The position numbers and the translations under genes are program-made. Below the pieces are notes generated by a model that did no database searches, had not been told where the DNA came from, and was given only the letters and a program-made list of their open reading frames with translations. Of a stretch of 64,000 nucleotides of DNA, positions 1-10,600 are shown piece after piece (positions within the stretch are counted from its first letter, which is position 1; each line of letters starts with the position of its first letter). The DNA comes from Euborellia annulipes. Taxonomy: Eukaryota; Arthropoda; Insecta; Dermaptera; Anisolabididae. The stretch is from assembly GCA_023213315.1 (NCBI GenBank), contig JAKCPI010001012.1, positions 26,087 through 90,086 on the forward strand, read 5' to 3'.

Positions 1-1930
1 ATAAATAATAAACTCACCAAATAGGAATGCGAGATGTCAAGGAGTTTATCTGGAATAATAAATAGATGTATCTTGGACGAAATTCTGAAAATAAAAAAAT
101 ACATAGGGTCTATACAGTTGAAAATATATTTAAAATTAGTACAAAATAAATTTCAATTTATTAACGCTTACCTTATTTAATTTCTTTGAAAGCATAAGTC
201 CCTTCCATCATCTATTTTTGAAAACGAATATAATTCCATTTCTATTTCTTTTCATAAGTCAGACGTCAGAAAAATTCAAGAAATGGATTGAAATGGAAAT
301 TATATATATATATATATGATTGATTGATGGATCAAAGCTCGAAGCAAAGCAGCTGACATCAAGTTATTTGGTGCAAATCAAACCTAAAATTAAAAATAAA
401 ATAACCATTTAATAATGATTTGCATTTGAAAAAATATAAAATGGCTTAAAATAATGAGTGATTAAAATTCATTTGAAAATAGTGAAGATAAGTAAAAAAA
501 CCAATGAATCTGACATATTCTTATTGAATGACACTTTAATTATTTCATAAATTATTTATAAAAATATTTTAAAATTCAATATAATGAATAGAAAAATAAA
601 GAAATGTGATTAAATCATTTGTTTCTGTGGTTAATGAAAAAATTTAAATGTCAAATATAAAGCGACAAGTTAAATGATTTAATAAAATTAATAATCTATT
701 TAATTTATATAATTTACATACCGAAATTAAATTGAAAAGGAATATTAAATGATTAAAAGAGAGGAAATATTAAAAAATGAGAATAAAATTTGACAGACAG
801 ACAAAGGTTATCCTGATGAATTATGAGTTTATAATATTTGACTTGTTTCATTTAATGATTTAATTGAAAATAATAATCTTGAACCAATTAAATAAATATT
901 TAAATGCATTACTGACCTTAAATAATGAAAATAGTTGAGAATAAATATAATTAAGCCGACGTGATGAGAGAGAAAAATTCTTGTCAGTCAAAGTCATGGA
1001 AGAGATAAAGAGACGAGGCATTCGCTTCCGTTTTCAATGGCGTCAAAGACATTGCAATGCAAATTCGAATTTATATTACCCCCCTTGTAAAATAAAATAA
1101 TAATTAATTTTATTAATTTAAAAAATTATATACTCATTATTTAATAAATATTAAATTAAATGAAAGTGAAAATTTTTTAAAACTCAACATCCAATCAAAA
1201 TTTTATTAACTGGTATGATTAAAAACAAAAGGTGGTTGGGGGGGGGGAATTTTTGGGCAGGGAGGGGGCAGTGAAACTATATTTTACTTTTTAAAAATCA
1301 CTTAATTTTTTTTATCTTTAAAAAATCCGCAAAAAATTGAAAAAAAAAAAAAAATAAATTGTTTTTTCTCAATTTTCTCTTTAAGAACTAAAAATATCTA
1401 GTGTAAGTCAAGTGCGTCTGGGTCGGCGAAGGGGGGAGGGGAGGGGAGGGTGGATAAAACTCTCATAGCCCCCTTCTCTCCCTCCTGTTCCTGTAGGAAC
1501 GCAATGTTTCCTCATACATAAAAAAACTTTACCGCAGGCCTGAAAACTATGGTTCCGCAAAAACAAAATTTTACGCAGGGCGGAAAAAGTTTCTTTAAAA
1601 AAAAATTTTCCGCAAAAAAATTTTTGAGTTCAGCCCCCCCTCCTCGAAAAAATATTTCTATATACGCCCCTGGTCCCCGGTGCCATCGATATAAATAATT
1701 CAATAAATATTCAGTAAAATTCGCTGATGTTCCTCTGTCTATCACTCTCTGTTTGGGCAACTTCTAGTTGGAATTTCGAAAATAAATTTATACCCATCTA
1801 GCATGAAAATCTAAATGAATGTTGCAAGAAGTCTTTTTAAAGACTTCTAACAGAAGTCGAAATATATTTAACATACTAAGAACCCATGAGGATGTCTTTT
1901 TTTAGACATCATTTGCTCAGGTGCTCAGGT
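1..1930. other. AT-rich 3' flank of Oaz
   Basis: Very AT-rich, with a short TA repeat (301-318) and G-rich patches near 1236 and 1430. At 1512-1675 there is the decayed right half of a hAT-like element ending TATATACGCCCCTG, the same end as the intact copy at 35389-35643. No gene recognised. Confidence 0.5.
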
Positions 1931-1934
1931 ATTC

Positions 1935-1970
1935 TTTATTTTGCTTCTTATTAAAATCATAGTTAAGACT
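1935..1970 (+). repeat. Target site duplication of the non-LTR insertion, left copy
   Basis: Starts tttattttgcttcttatt and ends gttaagact. It is identical, to within the junction base, to the right copy at 3216-3251. It directly abuts the poly(A) tail of the retrotransposon fragment. Confidence 0.85.
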
Positions 1971-2134
1971 TTTTTTTTTTTCTCAGGGCCTGTCCGTGTT
2001 GCCACCCCAGATACACCTCAGCCTAAGTGGCTTATTGTGCTAACCCTAGTCGCAGCCAACAAACCCTTCACCCATCTCTGCTGTTGCAGTCTAGGTGAAT
2101 CCGTAAGTTGGCTACTATTTTTTAACTCTCAGGT

Positions 2135-3046
2135 CTGTTTATCCTGTGGAGGGGGTATTTGGGGGGGGGGGGGGGGGCCCGAAATTTTCCAAACACATAT
2201 ACATATATAGCATAGGCGTAGCCAGAAATTTTCGATGGGGGGTTCAGGATGATCTCCCCCTCCCCCCTACTAATAGGGCAGTATAAGGCGTCTAATGAAA
2301 TATATAACTAGCCAATTCGCCCTCCTGGACCCCCCTCGAGCTGGCTCGGGCCCGCCCTTTCTAAATTAAGTGCACAATTTTTCATTCAACTCGTTTCAGG
2401 CAATAAAAGATGCAACCCTCACATCTTTAATTTTAGATATATCCCTATAATAGCCGAGTTTCTGCCTGTTTTGTTTCTCTTGATCCGAGTTCTATCTCAG
2501 ATCTCTATAAGAAAAAAATAAATAAAAAATTTAATTATATAATAATTTTTATTATTTTTCATTTGAGGGATTTAATCAATTTTAGCAGGCTTTAATTTTT
2601 TAAAAAGCAAGACAAAAATCAATTCTTTTCAATGGGAAAATTCTGAATTTTCTCGAATTTTTTGACTTTCGTTTAAAAAAATTATTTTATTTTATTTTTT
2701 TAACTAGAGAAAATTATTATATTTTTACTTTCTCTTACCCTATATATGAAATATATAGAGAGAGAAAGTATTAATTGTATTATAAAGCTTATTATCTAGT
2801 CATGGCTTGGGTCCAATGGGGGGGTTTGAACCCCCAAATCCCCCCGTGGCTACGCCTATGATATATAGGGATATAAGACATCAGAGCAACAAATTTTCCG
2901 CAGGATGGACAACTTTGGTTCCGCAATAGAAAAAATGTTCCTCAAAAAATTTCGTGTGAAAAAAAGTATAGTTTCTTAAAAAAAAATTTTCCTCAGAAAA
3001 ATTTTGAGTGGCCCCAAAAAAATTTCTATATACGCCCCTGTCCTGT
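2135..3046. mobile_element. hAT-like miniature element with TATATACGCCCCTG end, inserted in the retrotransposon
   Basis: Right end TATATACGCCCCTG near 3042 and internal sequence match the intact 255-bp copy at 35389-35643. An approximate 8-bp duplication (cctgtgga) appears on both sides within the retrotransposon. Its left end is decayed into a long G run (2154-2177). It is itself split by the element at 2211-2860. No coding capacity. Confidence 0.7.
2211..2860. mobile_element. 650-bp hAT-like element (CATAGGCGTAGCCA termini), innermost of the nest
   Basis: Inverted ends CATAGGCGTAGCCA and TGGCTACGCCTATG with an exact 8-bp target duplication ATATATAG at 2203-2210 and 2861-2868. The homologous copy at 35.4 kb supplies the empty site, confirming the boundaries. 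An 8-bp duplication is typical of hAT transposons. It has no transposase and is non-autonomous. It carries a short piece of repeat D termini at about 2725-2780. Confidence 0.88.
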
Positions 3047-3215
3047 GGAGTTGTGTATTCCAGAGCTCATGAAGTCAGTGTCCTTAATTAGATAATATAT
3101 CCACGTGACTGAGCTGCTGGTGCCTATTTCTTTTGGGTCAATCAGTGCTTTCCCAAATATTTTATATCTTTTATACGCCAACGCCTCACATGCGCAGACT
3201 ATGTGTTGATTTGTG

Positions 3216-3251
3216 TTTATTTTGCTTCTTATTAAAATCATAGTTAAGACT
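3216..3251 (+). repeat. Target site duplication of the non-LTR insertion, right copy
   Basis: Second copy of the 36-bp direct repeat, next to the truncated 5' end of the retrotransposon fragment. The target itself appears to be a repeat D fragment that continues to about 3455. Confidence 0.85.
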
Positions 3252-3796
3252 TACTAGTAGTACTTTATCGATGTAGTTTTTCAGTTTTTTTGATTTTCTC
3301 AAAATTCGTTCCAACGATTTTGATTAAAATTCAAAAATGAATTATTTTTTAGATGCTCTTTAAAATGTATATTCTCATTTTGCCATTGAAATCTTCTGAA
3401 GACCACTTTACTCTCCTTCTTCATAGGAAAGCTAGGAGAAATGGTTGCCATGAATTCGTATTCCGGAACTGATTCCGTTTAGTCACTTAATTCCACAAAT
3501 CTTTATATAAATTTTTTTCGTGATTACTTTCAACTGATACACTTATAAAAATATAAATTATTCATATAAAAAAAAAAAAAAACTTCAAATTTTATAATTC
3601 CTTTTAGGAATATTTATTTCAAAAAATCTGCCACCATTTATTTTCTGGCCACCTGTGCATTCTACAACAACATGGGATACTATTTATTTATAGAAAAACA
3701 CATTTACACAGAGATAATATAATAATAATTTTTTGAGTATATAATAATATGAATAATAATAACCAAATATCAACAACAATAATAATAATAATAGTC

Positions 3797-3895
3797 AGGC
3801 GCACACTGAAACAGATCCGATCGCTTTGGATAAAACCTTAGGAATATGAAAGCGAAGACGATCTGGCCAGTCAGATCCGATTCAGTGTGCACTTA
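3797..3895. repeat. Short hairpin (about 98 bp)
   Basis: Inverted arms gcgcacactgaa...cagatccga and tcagatccgattcagtgtgc enclose a short centre. It is probably a miniature transposon or its solo hairpin. Confidence 0.6.
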
Positions 3896-3933
3896 GCTTT
3901 ATATCTCTCTCTCTCTGTGTGCATTTGTATATG

Positions 3934-3937
<4 letters not shown>

Positions 3938-3969
<32 letters not shown>

Positions 3970-4001
3970 GAGAGAGATACAAAGAGAGAGAAAGAGAGAG
4001 T
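3938..4001. repeat. GA microsatellite
   Basis: Long (ga)n run interrupted by aat and tac. The open frame over it (RERERE repeats) is a by-product. Confidence 0.95.
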
Positions 4002-4957
4002 TTATATATTTATCTATTTCCATTTTTCTAAAGATTATTTACAATCAGATGAATTATTTAACGAATCTAAATACACAAATAATTTTTTTATTTTCTGGAT
4101 GGAATCTCAAATTTTTCTTTTTCTGGAAGTCGATTAATTTACACATTTATTTGCCAAGCGAGGCTCTCTTTTTTTTTTTTTAACTACAATTCATTTTTGT
4201 TTTTTGTTTTCTTGTGTTAATTTGTCGGTGAATGTGCATTTTATGAAAACAAATAATTTAAGAATTGATAGATTAGAAATAAAGAAATCATTAGATCAAA
4301 GAGTGAGCAAATATTTTTTGGATGGACCCCCTAAAATATTTTTTTTTTGTTTTTATTGTTTAATTATTAAAAATTAAAAAAATCAGTTTTTTTTTCTCTT
4401 CTTCATCGCAATTGGTCCCCAAATATTTATATTTTTTTCATAAAATAAAATTCTCCTAAACTATATGCTAAATTAGAAGATACATTATTTGAGATTAAAA
4501 TATTCCAAAAAATGTCCTCAAGTTGATAAAGAGTTAAAAAGGTTGTGTGTGATCCAAATTTCTTCAACAAAATAAATTTAACAATAATGTGGCCGGGTGT
4601 TATTAATTAGATATTCAATATAAGAAATAATTTCACAATTGAACGACATGATGTTAAAGACGGAAACGTACACGTTTTTTATCATCTAACTGTAGGTACT
4701 GTACTAAATAACGTTACCAGACGCACGACCCGCCCACTGCGGCCGGTTAGGGGGCTTCGGCACAAGCAATATATTTAAATCGGGGCTGGCCAAACTACGG
4801 CCCGCCTTGGATATTTTTCTAGCCCGTTAAATTCATCACACTTTTACAAAATATATTTATTTTATTTTTTTCATCCCAAAAAATGCTTATAGTAGGTCTA
4901 AAACTAATATGGGGATAGGCCTATATAGTTTTATATGCGGCCCGCGAAGTTATGATT

Positions 4958-5255
4958 AGGGCATAATCCTTTAATCGATTATTAAAATAAATATAATGGA
5001 TTATTTTCCATCGATCATGGAATCAATTATGAAAAAGACCCGATTATAAAATTTACTTAAAAAAGAGTTGAATGAAATGGAATTTAATAGAAAAAAAATG
5101 GACTGTTTTGACTAAAAAAAAAAAAATCCAATGAAATTTAATTGGTTATAAGAAAATAATAGATCATTTACTATAATAGATCAATCAGAGTAATTGATTG
5201 TTTTTTTCATAATCGATTATCGATTATTTTTTGGCATAATCGATCACCCCTAGTT
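4958..5255. mobile_element. Miniature element rich in ATCGATTA motifs
   Basis: Left end tagggcataatcctttaatc and right end ataatcgatcaccccta are inverted. The interior repeats aatcgatta and gattattttcc motifs in both orientations. Just to its left, at 4780-4950, is a segment with ggggctggccaaactacggc and gcggcccgcgaag, which looks like a separate decayed hAT-like element. Confidence 0.55.
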
Positions 5256-6294
5256 TTGATGCATTTCCAAAGAGGTCAGCAAAATCATTTGAGTTGGCCA
5301 CCTCTGATTTCAATGCTGGCAAATATATACTATCATTTGGGAAATTATTTATTATGCTATTATTTCATTATTTCAAAAGTACATCCGTCATTTAAATCCT
5401 CCTTAATCAAAAAAAAAAAAACCGTCGGCAATTTAATCACGGACCTGCCGATTTGTACTCAGCATCTACCTGCTGAGTTAATAATAAAATTATTAACACC
5501 AAGGCTCATTTGTCAGTGTAATTTGAAATTTGAATAAATTTGTTTCTATCATGATAAAGAAATTGTTTTTTCAATCTCAAGTTTATCTTCATGTTTATTT
5601 AATAAAAAAAAATAGAAATAAAAGTTTTGAGAAAAAATTTCTAAAAAAAAAATGTTATCATTTCAGCTAGAATTCATTAAAAAAATAATGAATATTTTAT
5701 TATATAATTCTTTTATATTAATTTGACCATAAAAATATATTTCCATTAAAAGGTTTCCTCTTTGAAAAAGAGTAAAATCTCAAAAGATGTAATTTTTCCA
5801 AAAAAAAAAAAAAAAAAAATGGTGGGGTTTTTTTCCCGGATATAAATTAAAAAAATGTAAACTTGTTGATCTAATGATTTCCTTTTTTGTGGGAAGATGT
5901 ATATTATTATATTATTAATATAATATATTTAGAAGAAATAGAATCACGACGATGCAATTGGATCAGGCTGAGAAGATGTGACGTCGATGTCCTCTTCTGG
6001 ATCGTGTTCTTCGTTCATCTTATCTCCGATGGTTTCTTGGTCAGAGATATTCTCAATCGGCTCTTCTTTCACCTCGCGCTTCACCTGGAAAATCTTCTCA
6101 TTTAATAGATCACTTCGAAGAAAAAATTAACTAATTGGAAGATTATATTTTCATAAATATGACCAACGTGCGTTTTCTCTTCAGTTCATATTATTTTCCA
6201 AATATCTCGCAATAAATATATAATAATGTTTTTCCATTGTATTAATTTTTCTCGATGAATGATTTATTTAAATATCTTGTAAAAATAAACACTT

Positions 6295-6655
6295 AGGCTG
6301 AACGGACACATTCTTATCAAAAACGTTTTTGACTAATAGTGGCTAAAACTGTTTTTTCAATGCTTTTCTATGGGTCATCGCACACCGAGGAGGCAAAACA
6401 CAATTGAGCATGATTCGAGATCATTGAACAAAATGTTTTTTGCCATTGAGTGTTTTGCTCAATCGGTGCGCGTTGGCAATGGACAAAATGTTCTGCCATT
6501 GAGCAAAAAATGCCAACGCACACATTAGGCAAAAATGCTCAATGGCAAAATATTTTGTCTAATCGGTGTGCGTTGACATTGAGCAAAACGTTTTGCTCTT
6601 GGACAAAGCGTTTTGTCCAAGAGCGATTTGCTCAAATGGCGTGCGTTCAGCCTTT
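6295..6655. mobile_element. Miniature element with AGGCTGAAC termini and repeated GAGCAAAAC motifs
   Basis: Left aggctgaacg and right gcgttcagcct are inverted. Inside, gagcaaaa, ttttgctc, caatggcaaaa and gtgcgttg motifs recur many times in both orientations, giving a multi-branched palindrome. Non-coding. Confidence 0.65.
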
Positions 6656-6879
6656 TTTTTTTTTTTTTTTAAGGTCCTTCTCGGCATCTAAGGCCATTTA
6701 GACCCCATCCCTATTTATTTCAAATGATTTGTAGTCAAATCAAATGAAATAAATTTTTCGTGGGATGGGAAGCAACCGGACCGGTGGAAAGAAGTGCGTT
6801 CAGCCTTATACAAAGGAAAATAATTTTTCCGAAACTGGAAAAATTAATAACTTTGTTTTATTTTTTTCTTCCTGCACCC

Positions 6880-7263
6880 CAGTCGCGTAGCGAGGGGGGG
6901 GCAAGGCGGTTCATCATGCCCCGGGCGCTACTCAAAAAGGGGCGCCAAATGGTCCGCAAAACAAAAAATAATTTTAATGTACGGGAAAAAAATTTTCGGG
7001 GGGAGGGAAAATTTGGCGCGAAAAAATAAATTTTTCCGCAGGAAGGGGAAAAAATTCCGCAAAATTCCTAGCCTCCCTAAAAAAGGTAAAATAATTTTAA
7101 CAGCAGGGCAAAAAATTTTCCGCAGGCAGGAAAATTTTTGAGTTCGGGCCGCCCCGAAAAAAATTTCTATATACGCCCCTGTAAAATATATGGTTTTCGA
7201 ATAGGGGGAGGGCGCTAAAAAGGTATTGTGCCCCGGGCGCGAGTTAAGCTCGCTACGCCACTG
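6880..7263. mobile_element. 384-bp hAT-like miniature element (CAGTCGCGTAGCGAG / CTCGCTACGCCACTG)
   Basis: Imperfect inverted ends and a perfect 8-bp target duplication CTGCACCC (6872-6879 and 7264-7271). It also contains a TATATACGCCCCTG end at about 7168-7182, so a second element seems to have inserted in it. Non-coding. Confidence 0.85.
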
Positions 7264-7353
7264 CTGCACCCTTGCCAAAAAATCAGCGTGGTAGACGAGT
7301 TTCGGATTATAATTCCCTCAGCATCACTCATTACTCACTTCAAGAAAATAGTT

Positions 7354-7359
7354 TTTAAT
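7354..7359 (-). promoter_or_regulatory. Possible polyadenylation signal ATTAAA
   Basis: The minus strand reads ATTAAA about 85 nt after the Oaz stop codon. It is the common variant of AATAAA, but the region is AT-rich so the match could be chance. Confidence 0.25.
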
Positions 7360-7443
7360 AAATCAAAGTAATAAATAATTTTGAGAAAAATAATAAAGTT
7401 CGCTGATTGCAATCATATTTCTGAAAATATAATAATTCTCTAT

Positions 7444-7635
7444 TTAACTTACATGGAGGGCGGAGCCGTTGAGAGGCGCCGAGTGATTCTTGGCATGCGC
7501 AGCTAGACTTCTTGGCGAAGAAAATTGCTTGCCACACTCTCCACAGGGTAGAAGACCTCCTGACTCGCCTCCCATGCCGGGAGAAGCTGAGCCTTTGCGA
7601 CTGGAAGGCCGTGATGACCGTTGTCCACCTGCGCG
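7444..7635 (-). CDS. Oaz: Oaz coding exon 18, last exon (residues 1134-1196)
   Basis: Acceptor ggttgttcag. A basic Ser/Arg/Gly linker is followed by a final finger, [19 protein letters not shown] with AKNH, and the protein ends ALHVS with TAA at 7446-7444. Just before the stop, the sequence CAT/gtaagt is a textbook donor at 7452. An alternative transcript could therefore splice on to an exon below 7440; none is recognised in the window. A possible ATTAAA polyadenylation hexamer lies at 7359-7354. Confidence 0.87.
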   Translation of the reverse strand, partial: RAGGQRSSRPSSRKGSASPGMGGESGGLLPCGECGKQFSSPRSLAAHAKNHSAPLNGSALHVS

Positions 7636-10600
7636 CTGAACAACCCCCTTTTACTTATTACTCTATTTTTATTTTACTTACTGATCTAGGGAATTTACTA
7701 TCTATATAATTATATTCAAATTTCTATCTTAAAATTTATACAGCCTTTCTACTTACTCACTATGAATTTATTAAAGAAATTTTAAATAATGTAAATTTAG
7801 TTTATTAAAAAAATCTATTTTTCCTATTTTTGGGGTTCAATTAAAATCCAAAGGGAGCCGTTTTAATCGTCCCCGTGTTCCGCTGAATGTATAATTAACA
7901 ATGGGGAGAGTAAGGTAGCCCAAAGCAAATAAAGGAAAAAATATTTGTTTTTCCGCTTTATTTAAACAAAAGACGTTTAGGCCGATTTTTCCGGCCTTCA
8001 TCAGGACAGGTGCTATTGAACAAGAAGTCATGCCATCCGACGAATGTTAGCACCAACATTATGTCAGAAGTTGCCAAGAACCCCTCTAAGCTCGAGGTCC
8101 AAGTTTCCTGATAAAGGCCGCAAAAATCGTCTGAAACGTTGACATTTGTATTAAATAAAGCGGAAAAAGAGGAATATTTATTTCTTTATTTGCTTTCGGC
8201 TGCCTTACCCTCCACATTGTTTATTTAAGCAAATTTTGTACTCAAATCATAACAATAATTTGGAAAAATAGAGACGGGTTCTAAATAGTCTCAGATCTCG
8301 CAAAAGATCTTAAATAAATATTAATATGCCCACCTTTTGTTCCTGGAATGTAGAGGTTGGTGTCTGAGCAGAGGAAGCGTCCGAGTCCAAATGCAAAAAT
8401 GCATGATTGTCAAGTTCAGCTCGGAAAAAGAATCGAATGCCGCATCTTGGACAGTCATAAGGTCGACTTGCAGCTCCATGTTCGGGCATATGCGCCTGAA
8501 AGAAAAAAAGAAAGATGAAAAAATTCTAGAAGTTTTTTTAATAAATTTTAAAAACAAAATTTATATGCCACTTTTACTTTTTTAGGGCTCCACAACAAAA
8601 ATTAATTTCAATTGAATTGGCTAGCTGCACCAATCAAATTAAATAAAATTTAATAAATAGGGGTCTAAATGGCTTCAGATGCCGGAAAAGAATTTTAAAA
8701 AAGCTAATGTTGAGGGAGTTTATCTTCAAATTTGAGTCTCATCCACCTTCAAAAAAAACCTAAATACTCCTCTGGGCTTTATTCAGTGCAATGAAAAGGA
8801 TATAATTTTTAAGAAATTATATTTATTATTTTAAAGTTTGATATATTTTTGATTTTTATTTGTTGCCTATGTTCCATTTTTACTTTTTTTTTTAGATACA
8901 AACTACATTGAAGGATTAAAGACGCTATCTAAACAAAAAATGCATCAAACTTTAATTATCTCTTAAAAATTATATTGTTTCCATTGTACTGTCTAACCTT
9001 TCACAAAATTGCTTAATAATTTCAAAGGAAATGACGAACCTGGAGGCCGTGTGCAGTGGTGAACACAGCAGAGCATAAATAACAAGTGAAGGCGCCACAA
9101 CCAGCAAAAGTGTGTTCAATTAAATGCGCCTGCAGATGAGCTTGCGAAGGAAACAGACGAACGCAAAGACGGCATTCGGTGCGAGTTTCCGATGTAGTCT
9201 GAGTTTAGAAACAAAATATTATTTATTTTCCTGGTATTATATATAGGATTAAGGAGATGACGGCAAATACCTGGAATGAAGTACGATGCATCTGCAAATG
9301 GACATCCAGAGCCTCTTTGGACTCGAATTTGACTTGACATTCACTGCATCGATGTTGACAAGAAGTCGTGGTTGAAGGTGTTACAGCCTTGGTGCTTGGT
9401 GAAGTCGATGTTGATGTGGAAGTTGTAGGCGGAGGTTGCGGAGATGCACGGCTTAGGCACTCAGCGCACAAGAAGGCACCTGAAGCACCTGCGGAGCACA
9501 TATTTTTTTTAATTATAACAAATGAAAGACCTTCTTTGGGGAGGGAACTCTTAATACAACATCAGAAATGAGGAAAGTCTTAAAATGTTTAAAATATTAA
9601 CAATGTCATTAATATATTCTAACCTGCAGGTATGAGGGGAGAGTCTGCCGGTTTGAGACAAAGTGCGCAGCATTGGCGACCAGCAGCTGAAGAGGCATCT
9701 TGTTGCTGCGATTGCTGCAAACATAAATGAATGTTTGTTTTAAAAATAAAGGTATATAAGTATAAATGAGGTAAATAAAATAAATGCTTGGCAAAAATAA
9801 AATTTAATTCTGTTTTGAATTCCGAATATTTCAGGAACAAAAAGCACCTCTTCCTCAGAGGATAACTAACTAAGGGTTGTTTTGACTTTGTCTTGTTTTG
9901 AAAACTACCAGACACCGAGAAGGTCAATTTTATAGGCTTTTTAAACTGCATTTCCTATAAAATCTTGACATTAAATTTTTTATACGATCGCAATACTTTC
10001 TCTCTATACATAAAATCTACATGTAAGAGGAAATAAAACGACATAAATATAATATTTTGTAGTTATAGGTGGTTACTCGTCAAGGATTTTTCCTGTTTTC
10101 CAGGTGGTTTGGAGATTTAAATCAACGATGAGGTTGAATAATAAATTTTGTTTAGGCCAACTGTGTACATTTGTTCAGTTTCGGCATTACAAATGTACAC
10201 AGTCGGCCTAAATTCATCGCTGATTTAAATCTCCAAACCACCTGGAAAACAGGAAAATCCTTGACGAGTAACCACCACCTATAACTACAAAATATTATTA
10301 TATAATCTCGTCTTCTCTCAGTTTTAAATTATAAAATAACTTTTTAGCAAAATGAGAAAGAGTTATTCATTTATTAGAAAAATAAATAAATTCAAAAATT
10401 TTATTTTTCTATCCCCCATCTATAAAAAATTCTATTATTATTTCAATTTTATTCTAAGGACCGTCGGCCAAAAATAAATAATTTTGCGTATTGTCCGTTT
10501 ATTTGTAGATATTTCGATCCCATTGGGATCGGATAATACTCAAAATTATTTATTTATGGCCGACGGTCCTTAAAATAAAATTGATTTTCCTTACCAAAGA

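Larger units (their letters stand above)
1971..3215 (-). mobile_element. 5'-truncated non-LTR retrotransposon (3' end of pol plus 3' UTR), interrupted by two nested insertions
   Basis: Read on the minus strand, it starts inside pol with QHIVCACEALAYKRY and continues through KALIDPKEIG and YYLIKDTDF to IHNSTG and a stop. This resembles the cysteine/histidine C-terminal tail of Jockey/R1-type reverse transcriptase proteins (HxxCxCxAL...LG). A 3' UTR follows and ends in a run of 13 A at 1983-1971. A 36-bp direct repeat flanks it (1935-1970 and 3216-3251), the target site duplication of target-primed reverse transcription. The stop region at about 3045 is split from its UTR by a hAT-like element. 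Only a dead fragment remains; no catalytic domain is present. Confidence 0.8.
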
